A DNA stretch of 64,000 nt from the NCBI RefSeq assembly GCF_026891035.1, contig NZ_JAPTGG010000002.1, forward strand, positions 248,001-312,000, given 5' to 3'. Made by a program: the position numbers and the translations under genes. The DNA comes from Dasania phycosphaerae (lineage in GTDB: Bacteria > Pseudomonadota > Gammaproteobacteria > Pseudomonadales > Dasaniaceae). Below the pieces are notes generated by a model. The model did not search any database. It saw nothing but the letters and a program-made list of their open reading frames with translations, and was not told the DNA's origin. Shown here piece by piece: positions 19,919 to 28,316 of this stretch; position 1 is the stretch's first letter, and the number at the start of each line of letters is the position of its first letter.

Positions 19919-21301
19919 TTAGCGATAGGCGGTTTGTTGCCATTTGCCGGGGTTAATAATTAGCTGGTCAGGCGTTTCAAATTTAAGCGTTAACGGGTAG
20001 CGACCAGGTACCATGAATTCATTTTTCGATACAGGTATCAATTCAGTTGCACTTGTCCGTCCAATAGCAAATACATCACGTATGCCAGTGGCTAGTGCGT
20101 ATAGTTTATTGCGCTTATTAGTTATCTCAACTTGGGCAAACTCACTAAAGGTATATTTTCCGGTTAGTTTGTTTAGATATTGTTTGTTTAATTGTAAATT
20201 GCTCTTAGGTATGGCTGCTTTGGGTTGCTCGGGTATTGAGGATAGTATCGCATCCCACATTACTTCAGATGCGACAGTTCCTAAAACGGCAGAGGACATA
20301 GTGTTTTCTTCTAGCTCGGCTGTGGACACTGCATACAGTACATCGCCGTCAAATATAGTCGTAAAAGGCTGTATGCCTCTGGCCATTGATGTATGAACTT
20401 GAGTGGCCAAACGTTTTAACTCAGCTTGTGAGAGTTTCTGATTGGTTACTATTAAGCTAATGGTTGTGTTTTTGCTGCTAGCTTGCTGCTGTTTTTGCTC
20501 ATCCCAGTTGTCTAAATTATCAGGGTATTTGGCTAAAACCTCTGCCATTGCAGCGTTTTGAGGCCAGTTCTCACCTGGGTAACAAGCCGCCATCTTGCCC
20601 TTACGATCTACTATAGCGCCTAGCGAATTCACTACGGTAAAGGCAGCAATTTTAATATCGCCAATTTCTCTATAGGCACCACCCTGGCCCGAATAGGCAT
20701 TACAGCCAAACAGGCCTCCAGAGATAGCAGAGCGACCTGCTCCATGAGGCCCCAATGGGAATATACCTGTTTTCGCTGCTCGGTATGTTGACTGAGCAAG
20801 ACGCTTGTCAGGGTATATTTCATTGAGCCTACGGGCTCCAAAGTCAAATATAATCGAACCAACAGACATAGCTATATTGGGCGTCAGGGAAAATGCATCA
20901 CCATCACGTAAGCCGTCATCTTTAAGGGCTGTGGCTACCGCAGTTGTGGCCTCTAGCCCATACCAGGATCCACCAGCAAAAACGACCGTGTCAAGTTCAG
21001 CCATATCATAGCCTAAGTCCATATAGGGGGCATTAACGGTACCAGGGCCGCCACCACGTACATCAACAGCAACATTTACTTTGCGTTCAAAATGAAAAAC
21101 AGTCACGCCTGTAGGCCCCTCTTCATAGCTGCCGGTACCAACCTTAAGAATGGGCCAATCATAACTGAGGTTTCTTTCACTTTTTTGGTTAATACGCGGA
21201 TATAAAGCATCTTGTTTAGTTGATTCGGCCCAACTGGCCGAAGAAATAAGTGTTGTAATTAAAAGAGTGAAAGGGAGCTTATGTTTTTTTATGGGATTCA
21301 T
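19919..21301 (-). CDS. Secreted P1-family peptidase (DmpA/BapA/NylC-type N-terminal nucleophile hydrolase)
   Basis: P1-family enzymes self-cleave to expose a Ser/Thr nucleophile and act as beta-aminopeptidases, D/L-aminopeptidases or nylon-oligomer endohydrolases. Here a signal peptide (about 1-25) is followed by the family core. KVGTGSYEEGPTGVTV opens the fold, VNSLGAIVD precedes the linker, and KNTTISLIVTN carries the probable Asn278/Thr279 processing site. About 100 C-terminal residues (from about 360) exceed the family length and look like a small beta-rich domain (GKYTFSEFAQVEIT) of the kind appended to serine hydrolases. Its start overlaps the upstream PepSY gene by 4 bases (ATGA), so the two are translationally coupled. 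Exact substrate unknown. Confidence 0.85.
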   Translation of the reverse strand: MNPIKKHKLPFTLLITTLISSASWAESTKQDALYPRINQKSERNLSYDWPILKVGTGSYEEGPTGVTVFHFERKVNVAVDVRGGGPGTVNAPYMDLGYDMAELDTVVFAGGSWYGLEATTAVATALKDDGLRDGDAFSLTPNIAMSVGSIIFDFGARRLNEIYPDKRLAQSTYRAAKTGIFPLGPHGAGRSAISGGLFGCNAYSGQGGAYREIGDIKIAAFTVVNSLGAIVDRKGKMAACYPGENWPQNAAMAEVLAKYPDNLDNWDEQKQQQASSKNTTISLIVTNQKLSQAELKRLATQVHTSMARGIQPFTTIFDGDVLYAVSTAELEENTMSSAVLGTVASEVMWDAILSSIPEQPKAAIPKSNLQLNKQYLNKLTGKYTFSEFAQVEITNKRNKLYALATGIRDVFAIGRTSATELIPVSKNEFMVPGRYPLTLKFETPDQLIINPGKWQQTAYR

Positions 21302-22431
21302 GTCTTAGCCTTGTGTGTATTAATTGCTTGTTTTTGCCAAACGGCCTTGTTCATCACTTTGATAATTACCATAATTGACAGGCCGGTAGTGATAAGACCA
21401 ACAATGAAAATAAATAGCTGGCTAATAAAACCATGGCTTCTACCACTGTGTAAGGGGAGTTGAGCGTAGTAGAATAAATCACCTGCAGAGCCAGCAGTAG
21501 GCGTTTTTTCGCCAACTACTGCGCCGTTTTCTGCGCTTAGGTAAAGCCAATTGTTACCCATGCCCGCAGGGTCACGTAAGCCAAATGCCATGCCATAAAA
21601 ATTATAACTGTGGCTATAAAACAGCTCACCTATAGGCTGAGTCCAGCCTCGTTGTTGGCCTAACTGAGTAGCCATTTGATAGGCATCCTGATAGCTGAGT
21701 TTACGCTTGCCATAATCCGCAATTGTATGCTCACCGTATTGTTCATAAATACTGGCGGCGACAGGGGAAAACAGCGAGACCACAGGCTTAAATAGCTGTT
21801 GTGAAAAGTTCATAGCAATACTACTAACAGCAACAGGCAACATTAATATGGCTAGTAAGACGGTCGTTGGTAAGGATAGACCGATACTGGGCAGCCCTTT
21901 TTTATTTATAATTGCACTGTACAGCATAGTTAAACACGCCAAAGTCCAGGCGCAGGCGACTATCCCCATTATTGAAAACCCTATATTGCCTGGCAGGGTT
22001 AATGAGTGGTGCAATTCATAAAGGTAGTTCAGTAGGTTTTCAGCTTCAAAACAGCATTTTCCCCACATACGGGCGCCGATAATTTCACCACTTACCGGGT
22101 CCATATAAAAGTAATTGTTTTCAAGTTGGGCATATTGCTGGTTTTTTTCATCCCAGCTGGGTGAAACGGCCAGCATGCTACTTCTACCGGTAGCTGCTGG
22201 CGCCTGCTGGTACCATACTTCTGCTCCAGGCACTGTACTTTCTAAGCGGTCAATCAACTCGGTGGCAGGAAGTAAAGGGCCAGAGGTATTTGTTTGATAA
22301 AAATCCGGGTTTAGCCATTCATCAATTTCATAATAAAATGCTTGTATGCTGCCGGTAAAAGCTGCAATCGCTAGTAAAAAAGCCATTATTGCAGTGCATA
22401 ATAAAAAAAATCTGCGAATTAAAATAATCAT
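21298..22431 (-). CDS. PepSY-domain membrane protein (first)
   Basis: PepSY-associated transmembrane-helix protein of 377 residues. There is one N-terminal membrane helix (about 8-30), a periplasmic PepSY region, helices near 150-170, 190-212 and at the C-terminus (about 335-360). The shared block CCFEAENLLNYLYELHHSL includes His residues that in related proteins may bind haem. AGGAC precedes the ATG. Members commonly neighbour TonB receptors and have been proposed as reductases or protease inhibitors. Translational coupling to the P1 peptidase suggests a membrane partner for it. A paralogue lies at 25428-26570 on the other strand. The operator copy at 22530 lies about 100 bases upstream. Confidence 0.85.
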   Translation of the reverse strand: MIILIRRFFLLCTAIMAFLLAIAAFTGSIQAFYYEIDEWLNPDFYQTNTSGPLLPATELIDRLESTVPGAEVWYQQAPAATGRSSMLAVSPSWDEKNQQYAQLENNYFYMDPVSGEIIGARMWGKCCFEAENLLNYLYELHHSLTLPGNIGFSIMGIVACAWTLACLTMLYSAIINKKGLPSIGLSLPTTVLLAILMLPVAVSSIAMNFSQQLFKPVVSLFSPVAASIYEQYGEHTIADYGKRKLSYQDAYQMATQLGQQRGWTQPIGELFYSHSYNFYGMAFGLRDPAGMGNNWLYLSAENGAVVGEKTPTAGSAGDLFYYAQLPLHSGRSHGFISQLFIFIVGLITTGLSIMVIIKVMNKAVWQKQAINTHKAKT

Positions 22432-22529
22432 ACTGTTAGTCCTACCATTTGCAGAGTGGACAGCTATTGGAAGTCACTCAGTGAACACATAAACTGTCAA
22501 CAGTATACGGCTAGGCCTAAGCTATTTCA

Positions 22530-22567
22530 GTTGCTAATTTGTCACCAAACTACACTAATTTAGCAAC
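22530..22567 (+). promoter_or_regulatory. Island operator motif, copy A
   Basis: GTTGCTAATTTGTCACC, then 16 bases, then GCAAC. GTTGC and GCAAC are reverse complements, and with flanks the outer arms CAGTTGCTAA (22528-22537) and TTAGCAACTG (22560-22569) are a perfect 10-base inverted repeat. It sits 99 bases upstream of the minus-strand PepSY start. Confidence 0.65.
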
Positions 22568-22747
22568 TGTTATTAGTGGTAAATTAAGTATGTTGTTTAG
22601 TGCACGTTTAAAGTATTTACCCTTCATTTCATGGCAAATCCACTAACAACTAATTGCATTATGGAAAAGGATTTACTGCTGTTTATAGTTGCTTTATTTT
22701 AAGGTGTTTTCTTCCCCTATATATCCATGGTCACCCTTATTTGGGCT

Positions 22748-22785
22748 GTTGCTAATTTATCACCGCGTCTAGAGCAATTGGCAAC
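22748..22785 (+). promoter_or_regulatory. Island operator motif, copy B
   Basis: GTTGCTAATTTATCACC differs from copy A at one of 17 positions, and again GCAAC follows after exactly 16 bases. The right edge is 63 bases before the GTG at 22849. It nearly touches an ATG at 22789, which argues against that ATG being the start. Confidence 0.65.
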
Positions 22786-22848
22786 TTCATGATTATTTCG
22801 ATTTGCTTATACTTATTCCTAACCATAGCGATAACCAGAGGAACTAGG

Positions 22849-23283
22849 GTGGGCAAGCGAGGAATAGTTTATAAGTGTTTATTTAGATTGCAGAAATCAA
22901 GCTTTATCGCGTTTTACACCATTTTTTTTAGTTTGCTGTCGCTGAATATTAAAGCCGCCGACAGTAACAATTACCCTGTCATTGCTGGTGCATGGGGTGA
23001 TGGGCAAGGTGGCGTTATTGTTGTGCAGGCTAATGGCCGATTTATGGATGTTGATGGAAAAGATGACTACTCAGTATATCGTAGCAGCTGTTTGTTATCG
23101 GCTGATTGGAAGAAAGCCCAATGTCATGGTCAAGGTGTGCAATATAAAACAGGCAAACGTTTTTTACTCGTTAGTCAGTGGCAGCTTGAAAAGGGAAAGA
23201 TTAGTGAGCACTGGGAGGCATATTTTGGCGATAAAAACTTACAAGGGCAGTTGCTGTTTAGGCCTTTGAACAACTCGTTCTAA
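22849..23283 (+). CDS. Secreted hypothetical protein, first gene of the porin operon
   Basis: I do not recognise a family. The frame is open from ATG 22789 (164 residues), but the GTG at 22849 has AGAGGA at good distance and leaves a normal signal peptide (basic start, then FIAFYTIFFSLLSLNIKAA). The operator copy B lies just upstream, further supporting GTG. The mature part, about 105 residues, begins with a Trp/Gly-rich strand (AGAWGDGQGGVIVVQANG) and has two Cys (YRSSCLLSADWKKAQC) that could form a disulfide. It looks like a small beta-sandwich or lipocalin-like periplasmic protein. A porin gene follows. Confidence 0.6.
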   Translation: MGKRGIVYKCLFRLQKSSFIAFYTIFFSLLSLNIKAADSNNYPVIAGAWGDGQGGVIVVQANGRFMDVDGKDDYSVYRSSCLLSADWKKAQCHGQGVQYKTGKRFLLVSQWQLEKGKISEHWEAYFGDKNLQGQLLFRPLNNSF

Positions 23284-23349
23284 TAAACATCAATACTTTA
23301 ATTTATATTATTTATCAACGTAATGAATACCACAATATTTATGGAAATT

Positions 23350-24684
23350 ATGAAAAAACTAAACTGTATTAACAGTGGCTTATTAGTAATAGCCATTACT
23401 ATGACTTCAGTAGCAGCAGTGCAAGCTGATGATCTAAAAACCATACGTGATGCTATCGCTGTACAGGAACAACAGCTGTATTCCTTAAAACTCAGACTAG
23501 AGCGGCTTGAGGCTAGCAAAAGTGGTCAAGATGAACGTATAGAAGAGGTGATAATCCCAGCCGCAAACAATTCAGCGGTAAGTTGGAGCAACCCATCACC
23601 GAAGTTCAGTAGTAAAGATAAAGGTTTCAGCTTTAAATCACGGGGTAAACTGCAAGCTGATGCTATGTTTGCTAGCGAAGATTACGGTAGTGGTAGTGAA
23701 ATACGGCGTGTTCGTCTTGGTGCGCAAGGTGATATAGATGAAAGTATAGACTACGTAGCAGAAATAGATTTTAGTAATAAAAAAGTGGGCTTTGAGGATA
23801 TCTTTATCCGCTATCGATTAAGTAATGCTACAACAGTTCGCATAGGGCATCATGAGGCTTCAGTTTCACTGGATGATGAAACCAGTGATTCCAATCACAG
23901 TTTTCTAGAGCGTTCCCTACATAATGCTTTAAGTTTAGGTCGGTCAGTGGGTGTGGGCTTTGAAACACAGGGTGAGTGGTGGTCTTTGAATACAGGTTTA
24001 TTTGGCAAGCCTGAAGCCGATAATAATCCTGGCCACAATGAAGGTTGGCGATTTGCATCACGTTTATTAGTGACGCCTGTTAAAAATGAACAGCAAACAC
24101 TACATATGGGTTTTGCCGGGTACTATGTCGAACTTGATGATGAGACGGATTATCGTTTAAGTAGCCAGCCTGAAAACCATCAGTTAGCAGCACTGTTTGA
24201 TACTGGTAGTCATAGCGCTAGCGATATCCGTTATGCCGGTATAGAAACAGCCTATCAGTATAATAATGTGTTACTTCAGGCCGAGTTAGGTCAACAAACT
24301 GTAGATTATATGAGCTTGTCCGATGCTAGTTTTGTTAGTGGATATGTGCAAGCTGCATGGGTTATTACCGGGGAGCAGCGCAGTTATCAACGTGGGCGAG
24401 GTAGCTTTGGCGGTATCAAACCTTCCAATGGTCTCGAGTCTGGTGGTTTAGGGGCTTTAGAAATGGCTGTTCGCAGCAGTTATATGGACTTGGTTGATGG
24501 CGATGTTTATGGTGGTAAGGGGCATGTGTATTCATTAGGTCTTAACTGGTATCCACGCAACCATCTTCGTGTATCAGCAAATTTAATTCATTTTGATGTT
24601 ACTGAAAGTCTTGAGGCCCAGCCTCAGGGCGCTAGCAACCATCGTGGTAATTCGTTGGTATTACGTAGTCAGTTAAGCTGGTAA
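23350..24684 (+). CDS. Phosphate-selective porin O/P-type outer-membrane porin
   Basis: OprO/OprP-like barrel. I prefer the ATG at 23350 (444 residues) over 23323, because it starts a clean signal peptide (MKKLNCINSGLLVIAITM, cleaved after VQA) and has GGA nearby. The mature N-terminus has a short coiled-coil (IRDAIAVQEQQLYSLKLRLERLEA) typical of trimeric porins of this family. It is followed by GKLQADAMFASEDYG, RRVRLGAQGDID and YVAEIDFSNKKVGFEDIFIRY, and ends in an aromatic residue (LSW). Family members pass anions or other small solutes; phosphate specificity should not be assumed. Middle of a plus-strand operon. Confidence 0.82.
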   Translation: MKKLNCINSGLLVIAITMTSVAAVQADDLKTIRDAIAVQEQQLYSLKLRLERLEASKSGQDERIEEVIIPAANNSAVSWSNPSPKFSSKDKGFSFKSRGKLQADAMFASEDYGSGSEIRRVRLGAQGDIDESIDYVAEIDFSNKKVGFEDIFIRYRLSNATTVRIGHHEASVSLDDETSDSNHSFLERSLHNALSLGRSVGVGFETQGEWWSLNTGLFGKPEADNNPGHNEGWRFASRLLVTPVKNEQQTLHMGFAGYYVELDDETDYRLSSQPENHQLAALFDTGSHSASDIRYAGIETAYQYNNVLLQAELGQQTVDYMSLSDASFVSGYVQAAWVITGEQRSYQRGRGSFGGIKPSNGLESGGLGALEMAVRSSYMDLVDGDVYGGKGHVYSLGLNWYPRNHLRVSANLIHFDVTESLEAQPQGASNHRGNSLVLRSQLSW

Positions 24685-24689
24685 TAATA

Positions 24690-25406
24690 ATGGATTTTAA
24701 AGACTGGAATATAGTACATCGTTCATTGCTGTTGGTATTTATTTATGCAGTTTCATCCAACGTAGTTGCGTCAGCTGTAGATGATTATCACTTTGAAGGT
24801 AGTATAGCTAAGCACAGCCGTTATGTTGCCGAAGGGCGCGATAATATTAACGGTAAAGATCTATATTCATTAGAGGCATTTGCATATTGGCAATCATTTG
24901 CCGCCACTTTGTGGTATGGCCATGGTGTCGATGATCCATACAAAGAGCTAAAAGTGGGGCTTGAGTATGGCTTTGATTGGGGCGATACAGAATTTACAGT
25001 GGCTTATACAAGGCTGACATTTTTAGATAGCAATGAAAATGATAATGAGTTTTCATTGGCTATAGTTTTTCAAGATGTTTTTTCTGTAGTGCCATCAGTA
25101 GATTATGTTTATGCGACAGAAGCTTCGGGGGGCTTTCTAGAGCTAAGCTTAAGCTCTTTGTTCGAATTTAAAGAACAGGGGGTAAGCATAGAACCCTATA
25201 TAACCGAAGGCTTTGACTTGGGTTTTGCAACTAAAAAGCATGACGGCCCTAATCACTTACAGCTAGGGGTAGATGTTAGTTATCACTTATCTCCTAGCAC
25301 GGCAATAATTGCCAATATTAACAAAAGCTGGAGTCAAAAAGATATTCATCGTGAAGGTTTGGGTGATCAATTCTGGCTTAGTCTTGGTTTTTCTATAGCT
25401 TTATAA
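24690..25406 (+). CDS. Putative outer-membrane beta-barrel protein
   Basis: 238 residues: signal peptide (about 1-29, ending VVASA), then alternating beta-strand pattern with many aromatic belts (EAFAYWQSFAATLWYG, LEYGFDWGDTEFTVAYTRLTF, GVDVSYHLSPSTAIIANINKSW). It resembles the TorF-like or small porin-type outer-membrane proteins but no exact family is claimed. It starts 5 bases after the porin gene without its own ribosome site, so it is coupled to it. Confidence 0.65.
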   Translation: MDFKDWNIVHRSLLLVFIYAVSSNVVASAVDDYHFEGSIAKHSRYVAEGRDNINGKDLYSLEAFAYWQSFAATLWYGHGVDDPYKELKVGLEYGFDWGDTEFTVAYTRLTFLDSNENDNEFSLAIVFQDVFSVVPSVDYVYATEASGGFLELSLSSLFEFKEQGVSIEPYITEGFDLGFATKKHDGPNHLQLGVDVSYHLSPSTAIIANINKSWSQKDIHREGLGDQFWLSLGFSIAL

Positions 25407-25427
25407 TTACAATTTTATGGTGGTTTC

Positions 25428-26570
25428 ATGCGTGCTAAGGTAGTATCTTTTCATCGATATTTGGGCTTAATACTAGCTGCTTTCCTAATATGTTCAGGCC
25501 TTACTGGTAGTGTTATTGCCTTTAAAGATCAGATTGAGATTTGGTTGAACCCAGAGCTTTTTATCATTGATGAGATTGGCAAGGCTAGCTTACCAGCATC
25601 AGAATTGGTTGCTAAGCTAGAGGCTAGCGACCCTCATATTTTGGTCAATTATCTGCCAATTACCTCTGAGGCTGAACATGCACTTATTGCCTATATTGAG
25701 CCAAAAATAAACCCTGCAACCAATCGTCCCTACGAGCTGGATTATGATGAGGTTTTCTTCAATCCAGCAACAGGGGACGTGACTGGTAGGCGTATGTGGG
25801 GTGAGTGTTGTTTTGAGTCGCAAAATATAATTCCGTTTATCTATAAACTACATAACCGTTTACTAATGGAGAAACCTTGGGGTAGTCGAATCTTGGGAAT
25901 AGTCGGGTTGTTGTGGATATTGATGTCGGTAATGGGCATTTATCTAACTTTTCCGCGGGGTGGTAAGTTCTTTAATGTTTGGAAAAAATCCTGGCTAGTA
26001 CAGTGGCGACACCCTTGGCGGATAAAATTTCTGCAATTACATAAAAGTATAGGGCTATGGTGCTGGGTGTTTATGCTATGTGCTGCAGTTAGTGGTGTAT
26101 CAATGAATTTGTCTAGTGAAGTATTTGACCCTGTGGTCACATCTCTTTCCCCCTATACAGATAAAGTCAAAGCGGATGAGTCAGATTTAACCTTTCAGGC
26201 TGTTGATTATTCTGCAGCCTTAATGGCGGCAAGAAAATATGCCGAAAATAATAATCTGCCAGCTATACCTAAGAAAATAAGTTATTCATCATCTAATAAT
26301 AGCTACCGTGTTAGCCTGGGTTGTGATTGCGATACCGGATTGGGCCCCAATACTATTTATGTAGGCGCAGGTAGTGGGCGTGTGCTTGGTGTTGATAATC
26401 CAAGCGCTGGCAGTGCTGGAGACTTTCTAGCTGCATTAAGGCTGCCTTTACACAGTGGTGAGGTGGCTGGCCCCATGGGGAGTTTTCTGGTTTCATTAAC
26501 CGGTTTGATGACAGCTCTTTTAGCCATATTTGGTGTTAGTTTATGGATAAGAAGGCGGGTTTTAACTTAG
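25428..26570 (+). CDS. PepSY-domain membrane protein (second)
   Basis: Paralogue of the PepSY protein at 21298-22431. It has 380 residues with the same order: N-terminal membrane helix (LGLILAAFLICSGLTGSVIAF), periplasmic PepSY part, the block RRMWGECCFESQN with a nearby LHNRL, central helices (about 150-170 and 205-225) and a C-terminal helix. GGTGG precedes the ATG. Last gene of the plus-strand hypothetical-porin-barrel-PepSY operon. The two paralogues on opposite strands flank a shared operator region, so each divergent operon has its own PepSY protein. Confidence 0.85.
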   Translation: MRAKVVSFHRYLGLILAAFLICSGLTGSVIAFKDQIEIWLNPELFIIDEIGKASLPASELVAKLEASDPHILVNYLPITSEAEHALIAYIEPKINPATNRPYELDYDEVFFNPATGDVTGRRMWGECCFESQNIIPFIYKLHNRLLMEKPWGSRILGIVGLLWILMSVMGIYLTFPRGGKFFNVWKKSWLVQWRHPWRIKFLQLHKSIGLWCWVFMLCAAVSGVSMNLSSEVFDPVVTSLSPYTDKVKADESDLTFQAVDYSAALMAARKYAENNNLPAIPKKISYSSSNNSYRVSLGCDCDTGLGPNTIYVGAGSGRVLGVDNPSAGSAGDFLAALRLPLHSGEVAGPMGSFLVSLTGLMTALLAIFGVSLWIRRRVLT

Positions 26571-27200
26571 TAAGCTGTTGTCATTCTTCTATGTAACATA
26601 CTTTTCTTCACGCCTAGTTCAAGGATGAGCTGATAGTTATAGTCACAGTTATAAGCTATTAGGTAGTCTTTTTAGTGCTGAAGTGATAATAACTACGTAT
26701 ATAATTTACCTCCTAATCATTACGGATATTCTGATTATATTGTTGGCTTGATATCATTTGGTGTTTGTTAAACACGTATCCCAGACTGCCTTTAACAATT
26801 TATAAACTTTCTGTCTATAATCATTTTCAAAGCGGTTTATTGCAAAGGTATTTGCAATCAATTGTTAGTCTGAATTATTGCTTATACAGTGTTAAAAATA
26901 ATTGCCTGTTCGAAATATAATCTGGTTAGTGTTTCTTAATTTTCTGTTTATAATCGTAAAACAGTACGATACATTGTTATCTATAAGCGTAATAGATAAA
27001 TGTTAGTGCTATTTATTAAGGTAATAATTATCAGCTAGCCGTTAAGTGCTAATTTTTTCTGAAAGGAAGCTCTAAATTAAAAGAGATGGTGTGCAAAGTG
27101 ATTTTGATGTGGTGCTAGGATAGACCTAGCACTAGGCTGCTGAGAAATATTCAATAACGAGCTCATGAGTTCAACAGCCTAGTGAATTAATAGTATAGGG
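26571..27200. other. AT-rich gene-free region between PepSY and surE
   Basis: 630 bases between convergent genes with no coding potential on either strand. The only structure seen is a set of overlapping inverted repeats near its right end (27112-27184). Confidence 0.5.
27112..27184. repeat. Overlapping inverted repeats after surE
   Basis: Two mutually exclusive hairpins. GTGCTAGG/CCTAGCAC (27112-27119 with 27125-27132) has a 5-base loop. CACTAGGCTGCTGA (27130-27143) pairs with 27171-27184 at 13 of 14 positions. The arms share CTAGCAC/CACTAGG bases. Its position just past the surE stop suggests a terminator region. Confidence 0.5.
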
Positions 27201-28028
27201 CTATTTAATATCCCAATTAATCATCATCTGCTTTAATGCTTGACGATCGGTCCAGTCAATATTGATAGGGGTAACGGCAATATAGCCCTCACTGTAAACA
27301 GTCATATCACTGTACTTCATTTGTGCATTGGGGTAGGAGAACACAGGTTTATAAGCGCTGTCGACAATTTCAAAATTATCGACACTGACATTAACGCCAT
27401 CCATTGGAGCTATACGCATACCCTTAGCATTTTCTGGCACGTTGACGTTTAAAACAGTACCTTTAGGTAAACCGTTCCGCTGTATCTGTTTAACTAGGCT
27501 CTTAATCGCTTCGGTAGTAGCTGCAAATTGGTTATTGCTAGCAGCTCTTTTTTCTATAGAGACGGCGATGGCTGGTATGCCATAGTAGGGGCCTTCCATA
27601 GCAGCGCCAACGGTACCCGATAAATGTGAAAGCGAACCTAAATTTTCGCCATGGTTTACACCTGAAATTATTAAGTCTATGGGCTGGTTAATCTCGCGTT
27701 GTTGTATAATGCCAAATCTGGCTGCGTCGGCGGGTAATGCGTGTACAGCATAAGCTTTTACTTTACTAGGCAAAGCTATTTCTTCGACTTTAATAGGGTT
27801 TTCCCAAAGCAGGGTGGCATGGCCTTTACCACCCCATTTTTTTACAGGCGCAGCTACAATAATCTCGTAATCGGTTTTTAACGCATCGATAAGCGCATGT
27901 AAGCCGGCAGCATGAATACCATCATCGTTGGTGAGTAATATTCGATATTTTTGATTATCAGCCATGCCCGGCGTCGCAGTGAACAGCAAGGCGATTATTA
28001 TAAATTGGTATTTGATTCGTTTTAGCAT
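27201..28028 (-). CDS. surE: Exported SurE-type 5'/3'-nucleotidase
   Basis: SurE is a metal-dependent phosphatase of nucleoside monophosphates and short polyphosphates. ILLTNDDGIHAAGLHAL shows the Asp-Asp pair and the following SGVNHGENLG is the other metal-site block; SGTVGAAMEGPYYGIPAIAVS is also family-typical. The frame is open to 28133, but 28028 (or ATG 28040) gives a clear signal peptide (KRIKYQFIIIALLFTATPGMA), so this copy is probably periplasmic, unlike the cytoplasmic surE normally next to pcm. It is transcribed divergently from the aldehyde dehydrogenase gene. Confidence 0.88.
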   Translation of the reverse strand: MLKRIKYQFIIIALLFTATPGMADNQKYRILLTNDDGIHAAGLHALIDALKTDYEIIVAAPVKKWGGKGHATLLWENPIKVEEIALPSKVKAYAVHALPADAARFGIIQQREINQPIDLIISGVNHGENLGSLSHLSGTVGAAMEGPYYGIPAIAVSIEKRAASNNQFAATTEAIKSLVKQIQRNGLPKGTVLNVNVPENAKGMRIAPMDGVNVSVDNFEIVDSAYKPVFSYPNAQMKYSDMTVYSEGYIAVTPINIDWTDRQALKQMMINWDIK

Positions 28029-28316
28029 ATGTATATACATCCCATAATAAGAAGGTTGGTGTACCGTTACTATAAAGGCAATCCTATATTTACAGAGGTG
28101 CATAAATGCTTGTTGTTGGTGTTCAATCCACACCGCTACTGATAGTTATACCAATCTAAGCACTGTGTCGTGTTAACACCACGCATGTTGGTTTTTGCAC
28201 CGCACTGTCTAAGTTCAATAATCTATAATTACACAGGTTTTATACGGCAAAGGCTTGGTTTTGGCCTGCTTTATATATTTTATGTTGGTTTTTCAGTAAC
28301 TATAGTGTGGTATCCC

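Larger units (their letters stand above)
22432..22848. other. Divergent control region between the PepSY/P1 operon and the porin operon
   Basis: About 420 bases with no gene if the GTG at 22849 is the true start of the plus-strand unit. It holds two full copies of the 38-base bipartite motif (at 22530 and 22748), one near each divergent promoter, so both operons are probably under the same regulator. Confidence 0.6.

Noticed and set aside
27112..27184. Integron attC site
   Set aside because: The inverted repeats lack the RYYYAAC/GTTRRRY core pair and no integrase or cassette array is present.
28170..28316. N-terminal extension of the aldehyde dehydrogenase to a GTG
   Set aside because: The extra 49 residues are not found in the family, and the enzyme has normal length from ATG 28317.
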